The position numbers and the translations under genes were made by a program. The notes beneath the pieces are model-generated. The model made no database searches. It had not been told where the DNA came from and saw only the letters and a program-made list of their open reading frames with translations. A DNA stretch of 16,818 nucleotides from Cerioporus squamosus (Eukaryota > Basidiomycota > Agaricomycetes > Polyporales > Polyporaceae): NCBI GenBank assembly GCA_022592435.1, contig JABYQS010000619.1:1-16818 (forward strand), read 5' to 3'. Numbering within the stretch: the stretch's first letter is position 1; every line of letters starts with the position of its first letter. Shown one piece after another: positions 9,069 to 16,818 of the stretch.

Positions 9069-10196
9069 TCACGCAAAGGGCGGGTCGCCTGCGCGCCGCA
9101 GCCCCGGCGGGATCGCAATCCAGCCAGGCGGGTGGTACAAGCTTGACTGCCGCCAGGGCATCGTCTGCCAAATGTTCGCCTCTCGGGGTCGCTGGCCTGA
9201 GGTCGTCCACGATCCCGCCGAGTTCGCTGTCCCGTTGACATTGACAGGAGGCCTGCCCCTTCCGAGGTCCCGATGCCGATGCTGGTGTTGATGCTGATAC
9301 TGTCCGGCAGCTGACTTGCCAGTGCCCCCGGCGGCATTGACCCAAGCTGAGGTCGCTATCTGGGACGGTACCGACTTGCCTTCTTCAAGCCCAAACACCG
9401 GCCGGGGAACACAGGTGCCTGGACCGTGCACTGGCACTGGCAGCTGCTTAAGCACGGAAGGCCCGGGACGTGCCTGCAGGTGCGTCTTCCCCGCGTCCGC
9501 ACGGTCGCAATCGCTGCCCGCCTTGACGTCGGGAATGGGGGCAGCCACGTGCGGCCCGACATAGCACATGCCTTTGCCCATCGCCGGGTCCTCCTCCGGC
9601 GGGGCCCCAGAGGAGACGACGATGCACGTCCCGCAGCAGACGTAGTACCGCGTCTCGCACGGCTCGACGCCGTCGGCGACGAGCTCGATGTCCCACGCGA
9701 CGAGCGGCGCGGCGTGCGGGACGGCGCATGCGGTGGGCGTGTTGTCGGCGATGCGGAAGGAGGCGGAGCAGCGGGTGCAGCGGTGTGTCTCTGTGCTCTC
9801 GAGCGCGGCGAGTGCGGGGGCGAAATCGACGCCGAGCGTGCGCAGGAAGGCGAAGAGCAGGCGGAAGAGGCTTGGGGAGATGGTTTCGCCGTCGTTGGTG
9901 GTTGTCGTGGTGGTGGTCACGGCGTTGAGAATGCGCTCTTGGAGGTTGGCGAGGTCGCCGCGCATGCAGGCGACGCGGAGGATGTCGGCGGTCTTGTCGG
10001 GCACGGGCGAAGGGGGGTTCGGAGGCTCTGTCGAGAAGTTGTGGCTGTGGGTTGGTTCGCTTATGCTAGGCGTCGGGGAGCGGTCGGATACGCTTGTCGG
10101 GTACAGGAGAGGGTGGTGCAATACAGGCGAGCCGTTCATCTTCGCGAGCGTGGCGAGAATGTGGTGAGGACGAAGGGGAGTACGGAACGATGACAT
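9069..10196 (-). CDS. Uncharacterised protein with a Cys/His zinc-like array
   Basis: A single open frame of 375 codons. I do not recognise a named family. The first 65 residues are Pro/Ser/His-rich and look disordered; Met20 (10139) is an alternative start. A helical segment follows (ILRVACMRGDLANLQERILNAV, residues 73-94, shown here only for location), then a run of seven Thr. Residues 140-216 carry a spaced array: CTRC (140, 143), C157-x3-H161, CC (187, 188) with C191, and C211-x4-H216. I recall a similar CxxC / Cx3H / CC / Cx4H layout in other unnamed basidiomycete proteins, which would fit one or two bound zinc ions; this is inference. The rest is low complexity, with a QHQHQHRHR stretch at about residues 300-310, and ends GDPPFA. 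The locus is divergent from the myotubularin gene. An unseen intron or other C-terminus is possible. Confidence 0.6.
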   Translation of the reverse strand: MSSFRTPLRPHHILATLAKMNGSPVLHHPLLYPTSVSDRSPTPSISEPTHSHNFSTEPPNPPSPVPDKTADILRVACMRGDLANLQERILNAVTTTTTTTNDGETISPSLFRLLFAFLRTLGVDFAPALAALESTETHRCTRCSASFRIADNTPTACAVPHAAPLVAWDIELVADGVEPCETRYYVCCGTCIVVSSGAPPEEDPAMGKGMCYVGPHVAAPIPDVKAGSDCDRADAGKTHLQARPGPSVLKQLPVPVHGPGTCVPRPVFGLEEGKSVPSQIATSAWVNAAGGTGKSAAGQYQHQHQHRHRDLGRGRPPVNVNGTANSAGSWTTSGQRPREANIWQTMPWRQSSLYHPPGWIAIPPGLRRAGDPPFA

Positions 10197-10796
10197 AGGA
10201 GTTCAACGCTTTTGAGTCGTTCCCCGCAATGAATGGTGGGCCATAGCGATAGACACGGTGACGAAGCTTTGGACGACCGAGCCATTGGTGAGCCATTGTT
10301 GCCGCTTTGTCTTTGGTCAATGGTTCGCTGTTGGGGCAAAGCCGCTGCGGCGGATCAATTCTCTCTTGTGGTGGTGTATGTAGATTTCGGATCAGAAAGA
10401 TCAACTGGACTTGACTCCATGCTTACTGACTTGTGAATACAACTGTAAGTTCCCATGTTCGCGCCTTCCCTCTGTACACGAGCAGCTCTGTCGACGAGAC
10501 CGGCGAATTATGTTCACCATGAGTTGCTGGCCTTGTCTAATATCCCCTAAGTAGGTGCATCGCAGAGTGAGTGATTGATATGTACCTTCACGTACCGAGC
10601 ACCGCCGACTCTAACCTCGAGACCGCCTCGTCTTGGTTAAGAACAAAGAGCACTTCAGGCGCCTCAGTACTTGAGCTTAGCGCGCCAAACTACATAAGAA
10701 GCGAAGACGCCCATGTCAGGCACTACGCGCGTACTGTACGTAGCCGGCGACCCCATCCGTCCCTTACCATCGCGGAGACCGACCCATATTCCAGGC
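10197..10796. other. Divergent promoter region
   Basis: About 0.6 kb between the Cys/His protein gene (minus) and the myotubularin gene (plus). It must contain both promoters. Apart from the CCAAT candidate I see no clear element. An ATG at 10713 is in frame with the myotubularin start and would add 28 residues. Confidence 0.5.
10284..10288 (-). promoter_or_regulatory. CCAAT box candidate
   Basis: The minus strand reads CCAAT about 90 nt upstream of the ATG at 10196, a typical place for an NF-Y/HAP-type site. Short motif, so weak evidence. Confidence 0.3.
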
Positions 10797-13700
10797 ATGG
10801 ATGCTCTGAGGGTGACGAAGGTGATTCTCTATGACTCATGTGATCGCTTGCATGCTCATCCATCAACCAGGTCGAGGGCGTTCTGTGCACAAAGGGCGGG
10901 AGCACGTCCTCTGGGACACTACACCTCACCGCGCACCATGCTATCTTCCACTTCGAGGAGGAGGGACGGGAGGAGATGTGGGTTAGTCCAATCTAGTGTT
11001 CATGCAGACGTTGATTGACTAGGGATCTCTCCGTGCGGTGTTCGATGACATGCAGGTCCCGTATCCGCTCATATCGCTCGTGTCCCGGATGCCCATGACG
11101 CTGCACGGCCGCTGCCCCCTCACGATACACACGCGCACGTTCGAGACTATATTCCTGTCTTTTGCCTCGGAGAAGGACGCGATCGACGTGTTCGAGAGCG
11201 TGAAGGAGTTGACGGTAGCAAGTGAGTCTTCGTCCCTTTCATGACCACGCAAGCCCCGCAAGTTCCTGCACGCGTCTGACAACGCTGCCCCAAAGCCTCC
11301 GTCAACCAGCTGTACGCCTTCTACTACGTCCCCAACCCCCCGTTTGCCGTGAACAATGGATGGAACCTGTACAACCCGCGCGAAGAGTTCGGCCGCATGG
11401 GAGTGGGCACACGCTCGAAGGCGTGGCGCTTCACCACTATCAACAGTGACTACTCTGTGCGTCCCTCTCACGGCTGCGCTATCATGCTCTCATGGAATAA
11501 CATTCCAGCCCGTGTAGTTCTCGCCGACATACCCTGCGCGACTAGTGGTTCCGACCCGCATCAGCGACACCACTCTCCAGTACGCCGTCAAGTTCCGGAG
11601 CAAGGGGCGACTGCCAGTCCTGACATACCTCCATTGGGCCAACTTCGTGCGTCCGTTTATTACTCTGTGTGCCACTAGTCTGAAACTCTCCGTTTCGCGC
11701 TCGCCGTAGGGGTCTATCACGCGTTCGAGCCAGCCCATGGTCGGGCTGACGAACAACCGATCGGTGCAGGACGAGAAGCTCATTGAGGCTATCTTCCAAA
11801 CCCACCACAACCCTGCCTCCCGAGTGAGCGCAGGCCCCGTGTATGGCGCGACGGCGACGAACATGATCATTGACGCGCGTCCTACGACAAACGCTATGGC
11901 AAACACCGCGAAAGGCGCGGGGACGGAGAACATGGACCATTACAAGGAGGCGAAGAAGGCGTATCTCGGCATCGACCACATCCACACCATGCGCGAGTCG
12001 CTCGGCAAGGTCGTGGAGGCGCTGCGTGGGACTGAGATCATGCAGGCCGCGTCGATGACCGCGGAGAGCGACGGGCTCCCTGTCGCTGTTCCAGTGCTGG
12101 ATCGCCAGGCGCTGCGGCGGTCGGGCTGGCTTCGCCACATCTCCGCGATCCTCGAGGGGACGCTTCTCATCGTGCGCAACGTCCACGTCAATTCGTCCCA
12201 CGTGCTCATACATTGCTCGGACGGGTGGGACCGCACCGCGCAGCTGTCTTCACTCGCCAGCTCTGCTTGGACCCGTTCTACCGGACGCAGAAGGGCTTCG
12301 CCATCCTCGTGGAGAAGGACTGGCTTTCGTTTGGGCACAAGTTCCTCGATCGGTGCGGGCACCTCTCGTCCGAGAAGTTCTTCCTGGCCCCCGTGGAGAA
12401 CGCAGGGGGCGGCGGCGGCGCAGAAGCGGCACAGGCCTTCCTCGCGTCCGTGCAGAATCGGTTTGCGTCGCAGCACCATATCAAGGAGACGAGCCCGGTC
12501 TTCCACCAGTTCCTCGAGAGCGTGCGGCAGATCCAGCGCCAGTTCCCTGAGCGGTTCGAGTTCAACGAGCGGTTCCTCAGGCAGCTGCACTACCACCTGT
12601 ACTCCTGCCAGTTCGGCTCCTTCCTCTTCAACTCGGAGCGGGAACGTCGCGTGGGCGAGGGAGGCCAGCCTCCGCCGGTCTCGCGCACGATCAGCGTATG
12701 GGACTTCTTCAATTCGCCACCCGAGGTCGAGCTAAACAAGAACCCGCTGTACGACCCGAGTCTCGACGATCCCACGAGCAGGATACCCAAGGCAGACATG
12801 GGCGTGCTGATGCCTAATCCGAAGGACGTGCGCTTCTGGCACGAACTCTACGGGCGAACGAACGAGGAGATGAACGGGAGGTTCGTCACGAAGCAAGCTG
12901 TCGAAGAGCCGGAGGTAGCGGGCCCCATCGACACGGCCGACGACGATCCTGCAGCTGCGCGAAACTGCGTCACTACGTCTACGCCTAACACACCCTCTCC
13001 GGAGTCGGCGCCTGCCGTCGTAGCCCCGCAACTGAGCATCCCAACGCCGCAGTCCATAGCGCGGTTCTTGCAGAGGGTTCTTCGCCTTCTCCTGCGGCCA
13101 CGCCTTCTACGTCCACACCTCCCAACGAGCGTCAACCTTCTCCGGAGCTTCAGCGGGTGCTGAAGGAGAGTCTCCAGCCGCCGTCGCCAGGTGGCTCTGA
13201 CTCTATCCCTCTTGCGCCTCCGCGCACGCCTTCTCCCAGCGTACGCACACTGCGGACGTCGTCTCCCCGCTCTGGCCCATCCGGCCAGCCCGCCCCGGAC
13301 CTCTTCTCTGCTGGACGCTCTTGGTGGGGCAAGGTTTCCACCGGCGCGACTACGGCCTTCTCCGCAGTACAAGACGCGTATGGCGGCCTGGCAAAGGATC
13401 TCCGGGGTCTCTCAGTCGCTGGCGAGGGCGATCCAGCGCGTGGCGGCGAGCTCAAGTCGCGAGAAGAAATCAACGCCTGGGGACAGAGCGGGGACGACAC
13501 CAGTCGCCCGTCTTCGCCGCGCAGCGGTCCCTCGTCGCCTCGGGCTCATACGTTGTCGCCGTCATCGGGGAGCACGCTCAATCCGTGGAACACGACGCAG
13601 GGGCGGCCGGCGATCCCGTCTATGTATATGGACAACCCCTGGAGCTCGGTGCGGGTGCCGGAGCGCGAGTCGCGCCCGGCCGCGTCCGCGGTGTCGTCCT

Positions 13701-13963
13701 CGTCCTCCCAGGCCCAGGAGACAGAGAGTGCGCTCCCGCTCGATCCGACAGTGGCTTTGCCGGCGTCCTTCCCACACTCACGTAGTAGTACGCTGGACGG
13801 CCCCCGTGGGTCTTCGGTTCTCGCGGATTTAGATGACCCCCTTGGGGAGGCTGGTGCGGTGAGAGTGGCATCGTCACCTGCTGCCGTGTCGCCCCCACCA
13901 TCAGAGCCAGCGAAGGAGTCCTCGGGTCCAGCTTCGGATCCGCTCGGTGTTGCGGTGTGGTAG
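10797..13963 (+). CDS. Myotubularin-family phosphoinositide 3-phosphatase (one-base frame break)
   Basis: Exons: 10797-10820, 10871-10981, 11056-11221, 11296-11456, 11518-11646, then 11710 onward. Likely length is about 930 aa. Start MDALRVTK. A PH-GRAM domain spans about residues 9-115 (GTLHLTAHHAIFHF, VPYPLISLVSR, FESVKELT), followed by the myotubularin phosphatase domain. The active-site loop HCSDGWDRT places the nucleophile Cys366 and Arg372 of the CX5R motif, and all residues are present, so catalysis on PI3P / PI(3,5)P2 at endosomal membranes is expected. After SSL-Ala (GCC, 12256-12258) the frame breaks: one base is missing before the next codon (family: LAQLCLDP), and the protein resumes in another frame as LCLDPFYRTQKGF. 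A second frame change between 12988 and 13150 is best explained by a 47-nt intron, 12977-13023, containing CTAAC. The last 330 or so residues are Pro/Ser-rich and probably disordered. Stop TAG at 13961-13963. Confidence 0.93.
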
Positions 13964-14788
13964 TAAGTAGCGTGTTCTGGCTAGCGGGTTCGTTTCGTGT
14001 GGAGGACAAGGTGCCGTTATGCTACTATAACATAGACGAGTGCGATGCATTGGTTGTACGATACCGTATCATACAGATGTGGTTATGAGACGTGGCAGGA
14101 AGAGATTCAGAGGTACCTCTGCAGTATACAGTACTTGACAGTCGGGAGGCTTGTGGGAGACTACACGTTGCTTGGTTTGAGCGAGGTTATAACCATAGGT
14201 TACTACTTCCGAGTGCACTGCGTGAGCCGATAGGACATTCCCGCCCTGTCACATCCACGGTGTCGTTTCTCCTACGTCTCTACCCGCTTGGCTCCCTTCG
14301 GTTGATGGTCCTATACAGTATAGCGTTGCGTTCCTCGGAGTCCTTCCCACACACCTGCCACGACGGCGGCCGTGGGCTATCGATGCTCGCAGATGCAGAT
14401 AATCCGCTAGACTGGAGAAAGCAAAATCCGCAAGGTCGATGTGCGAAAACAGCTGCACGGTAGGAAGTTGCTGTCATCACATGTCGTGTTCCATCGGCGG
14501 CGAATCGAACGGAAGATTCGACAAGCTCATCCGCGGATGTACTCACTGCTGCGAGGTGGATGCATGGCAGATGTCGACAGCGCAAGCGAGCTTCGGGTGC
14601 TTGTATGACTCCTTTGGTTGTTACGAGTGGTTGGTTGACGAATTATAAGAGGACATCGTACGACGATGCTAGAAACGAGGCCGCGTATGTAAAAACTAGC
14701 GTGCAGAAGACGGGTGCGTGCCGCGAAGAAAGCGGCGGGCGCACGATAGATGGCGTGCTAGCGGTGCCCGGGGTCCGCCGAACCTCAA
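13964..14788. other. Intergenic region upstream of SAM synthetase
   Basis: About 0.8 kb with the 3' flank of the myotubularin gene and the upstream region of the SAM synthetase gene. Open frames here are short with no familiar product. The one clear structure is the inverted repeat at 14714-14744. Confidence 0.5.
14714..14744. repeat. GC-rich inverted repeat upstream of the SAM synthetase TATA box
   Basis: GTGCG and CGCAC form the outer arms, GCCGC and GCGGC the inner arms, around GAAGAAA, with small mismatches between arms. It ends about 45 nt before the TATA box, so it is more likely a DNA site than an RNA structure. No known factor is assigned. Confidence 0.4.
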
Positions 14789-14796
14789 ATTTATAG
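14789..14796 (+). promoter_or_regulatory. TATA-like box of SAM synthetase
   Basis: ATTTATAG within an AT-rich patch, about 90 nt upstream of the ATG at 14883. The distance is right for a fungal core promoter. Confidence 0.55.
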
Positions 14797-14832
14797 CAGA
14801 TTGCCTTTCCACCGAGCGGCTTTCTCACCCAC

Positions 14833-14878
14833 GTCCTCCTCCTCCCTCCTCCTCTCCTTGCCCCTTCCTCGTCGTCTC
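14833..14878 (+). promoter_or_regulatory. Pyrimidine-rich leader before the SAM synthetase start
   Basis: A nearly continuous C/T tract just before the ATG. Such tracts mark transcription start regions of strongly expressed fungal genes; here it fits a housekeeping enzyme. Confidence 0.5.
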
Positions 14879-14882
14879 AGCC

Positions 14883-16186
14883 ATGCCTGCGAACGGATCT
14901 GCGAACGGCACTGTCCACGCCGCGCTCACGCCCGGCCACTTCCTCTTCACTTCTGAGTCTGTCGGCGAGGGTCACCCCGGTGCGTACACGTCGCATAGTT
15001 CAATTGGCGACATGTACTGACGCCTCGCGTGTTCTCCAGATAAGATCTGCGACCAGGTCTCCGACGCTATCCTCGATGCCTGCCTCGCCGAGGACCCCTT
15101 CTCCAAGGTCGCCTGCGAGACCGCGTCGAAGACGGGTATGATCATGGTCTTCGGTGAGATCACCACCAAGGCCAACATCGACTACCAGAAGGTCATCCGC
15201 GAGACGATCAAGAAGATTGGCTACGACGACTCGTCCAAGGGCTTTGACCACAAGACCTGCAACATTCTCGTCGCGATCGAGCAGCAGTCCCCTGATATTG
15301 CGCAGGGTCTTGACCACGGCTCGCTCGAGAACATCGGTGCTGGTGACCAGGGCATCATGTTCGGCTACGCGACCGACGAGACCCCCGAGTACATGCCCCT
15401 CACGATCGTCCTCGCCCACAAGCTCAACGCGGCTTTGGCTGCTGCCCGTCGCTCGGGCGAGCTCGGCTGGCTCCGCCCCGACTCAAAGACCCAGGTGACT
15501 GTCGAGTACAAGAAGGAAGGCGGTGCCACCATCCCCCTCCGTGTCGACACCGTTGTCGTCTCGACGCAGCACGCGGAGGAGATCTCCACTGAGGACCTCC
15601 GCAAGGAGATCCTGGAGAAGGTTGTGAAGAAGGTCATCCCTGCGAACCTCCTCGATGACCGTACCGTCTACCACATCCAGCCCTCTGGCCGCTTCGTCAT
15701 CGGTGGTCCTCAGGGTGATGCTGGTCTTACTGGCCGTAAGATCATCGTCGATACCTACGGTGGCTGGGGTGCGCACGGTGGAGGTGCCTTCTCGGGCAAG
15801 GACTGGTCGAAGGTCGACCGTTCGGCGGCGTACACTGCGCGTTGGATTGGTGAGTTAACTTGTGGTCTATCGATGGATACGGTGTTGACGGTTGTTCGTT
15901 CAGCCAAGTCTCTCGTCGCTGGCGGCCTTGCGCGCCGCGCTCTTGTCCAGCTCTCGTACGCTATCGGTGTCGCGGAGCCTCTGTCTGTCTACGTTGACAC
16001 GTACGGCACTGGCAAGATCTCGGATGAGGAGCTCGTCGACGTTATCCGCAAGAACTTCGACCTCCGCCCTGGCATCATCGTCCAGGCCCTCGGCCTCCAA
16101 AAGCCCAGTACCTTAAGACCGCCTCGTACGGTCACTTCGGCAACCCCGAGTACTCCTGGGAGCAACCCAAGAAGCTCGTGCTCTAA
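14883..16186 (+). CDS. S-adenosylmethionine synthetase (one-base frame break near the C-terminus)
   Basis: It makes S-adenosylmethionine from methionine and ATP in the cytosol, supplying nearly all methylation. Exons: 14883-14979, 15040-15849 and 15904-16186, introns GTGCGT...CCAG (60 nt) and GTGAGT...TCAG (54 nt). The start [15 protein letters not shown] fits fungal forms. Motifs: [17 protein letters not shown] at about residue 22 (methionine/ATP site), GAGDQG at about 132 and the P-loop-like GGGAFSGKD at about 279. The enzyme would be 396 aa, near the usual 380-400. After LQKP (CCC, 16104-16106) the frame breaks: the expected C-terminal end ([25 protein letters not shown] at 16184-16186) is fully present but in another frame, as if one C before AG were missing. 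Read literally, translation continues to 16472 with an unrelated 122-residue tail. A sequencing error is the simplest explanation. Intron 2 is stop-free and a multiple of three. Confidence 0.97.
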
Positions 16187-16818
16187 GCGCAAGCTTCCGT
16201 GCCTCCCTTCTCGCCTCCTTGTCGTCGCTCGCTGTTGGGTCCATCGCTGCCACTATCGTTCACGTCGCTGTATTCCTAGAGCATCGCACACCGCACCGGA
16301 AGTTCATCCTTCCGCCTATTTATCCCCGCACTACGCTGTTTATTACTATACCACCATAGACCTGCGCACGCCCTCTTCCATCCGTACAATCCCCGCACCG
16401 GCTGCCCCACCGGTAGATGCATCCAACTGCCCCGTCGCAATTAGCCGTCCAACCGTCCGCGACATCTCATGACTCACGATCTTACGATCCATCTTTGCAT
16501 ACATATCATCCCGCTGCTCACGATCTGGCTGTGCGCAGGCCTCCTTACATATGACGACCGTACATTACTAATGGGTTCCGCGCATAGTACTACCGCGGTC
16601 ATCTCTTGTAGTACTGGATAGAAAGAGAATACGAACCGCGCTCAACCGCGGTACATTCTCCCCGTGAACACAATCGTTCTATACCATCAGCTGCGCTACC
16701 TACTGGATCGTCTGCAATGCGAAGTCGCTCTGCAGTTGAGGTGTTCGTCTGCTGGCTCCTTGACCACAGCGTCACGTTGTGACAGACAAGTGACGTCACA
16801 AGATATCTTCGGTGCACG
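16187..16818. other. 3' flank of SAM synthetase and edge of the window
   Basis: No gene recognised. The palindrome ACCGCGGT occurs twice (16592-16599 and 16645-16652). The last 50 bases carry CRE-like sites, possibly the promoter of a gene beyond the window. Confidence 0.45.
16791..16798. promoter_or_regulatory. Perfect CRE palindrome TGACGTCA
   Basis: This is the 8-base ATF/CREB-type bZIP binding site. A further inverted repeat, GTCAC-GTT-GTGAC, lies at 16771-16783. Which gene they serve is not visible here. Confidence 0.45.

Noticed and set aside
9426..10193. 255-codon open frame on plus
   Set aside because: It is the opposite-strand shadow of the Cys/His protein gene; its Gly/Arg/Val-rich content is what antisense GC-rich coding DNA gives.
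12246..12260. A 15-nt intron as the cause of the myotubularin frame break
   Set aside because: Far below any working intron size, and its removal leaves the wrong frame.
16098..16110. Programmed ribosomal frameshift in SAM synthetase
   Set aside because: No slippery heptamer of the classic form, no known case in this enzyme family, and the other conserved gene with a break has the same C-run context, which fits sequence error better.
16592..16652. Two copies of ACCGCGGT as a regulatory pair
   Set aside because: Eight-base GC-rich palindromes are common in such DNA, and no gene start is visible nearby.
16620..16712. tRNA-like sequence on minus (a TAGCGCAGCTGATGG box A-like part and a GGTTCGTATTC box B-like part)
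   Set aside because: The T-arm stem does not pair, position 58 is not A, and no acceptor stem closes. Only a chance resemblance or very old remnant.

Overview
The window looks like nuclear DNA of a filamentous basidiomycete, most likely an Agaricomycete of polypore type. The evidence is GC-rich sequence, genes split by many 50-90 nt GT-AG introns (donors mostly GTGAGT, GTACGY or GTGCGY), proteins of typical fungal families, and an F-box relative of a kind usually multiplied in mushrooms. The assignment to Polyporales is inference. I see no bacterial operon, phage, CRISPR array, rRNA, convincing tRNA or intact transposon.

Layout. (1) 116-1470, minus: an intact six-exon medium-chain dehydrogenase/reductase (zinc-less enoyl-reductase type), with a TATA box at 1552-1561. 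(2) About 2489-2876, minus: a decayed tandem copy of the same gene, cut down by two large internal deletions and one small frame-breaking one, with a TATA-like box still present. (3) About 3407-4572, plus: an F-box-type gene with two frame changes and an in-frame stop, probably a pseudogene. (4) 4793-7293, minus: an intact 16-exon MFS transporter of the Dal5/allantoate permease family (520 aa), including 10-nt and 16-nt microexons. (5) 7294-9068: no gene recognised. (6) 9069-10196, minus: an unrecognised 375-aa protein with a Cys/His array that looks zinc-binding. (7) 10797-13963, plus: a myotubularin-family phosphoinositide 3-phosphatase with a one-base frame break just after the active site. 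(8) 14883-16186, plus: S-adenosylmethionine synthetase with a one-base frame break 27 codons before its natural stop. (9) 16187-16818: no gene; CRE-like palindromes sit at the very edge.

The genes do not form an obvious pathway. They look like an ordinary mix of housekeeping genes (SAM synthetase, myotubularin), a nutrient transporter and lineage-variable genes. The reductase and the transporter could belong to a metabolic cluster, but no backbone biosynthetic gene is present, so I do not claim one. I found no clear undescribed system. The points most worth a second look are the two matching one-base frame breaks in conserved genes, the microexons, the partly erased tandem gene copy and the Cys/His domain protein.
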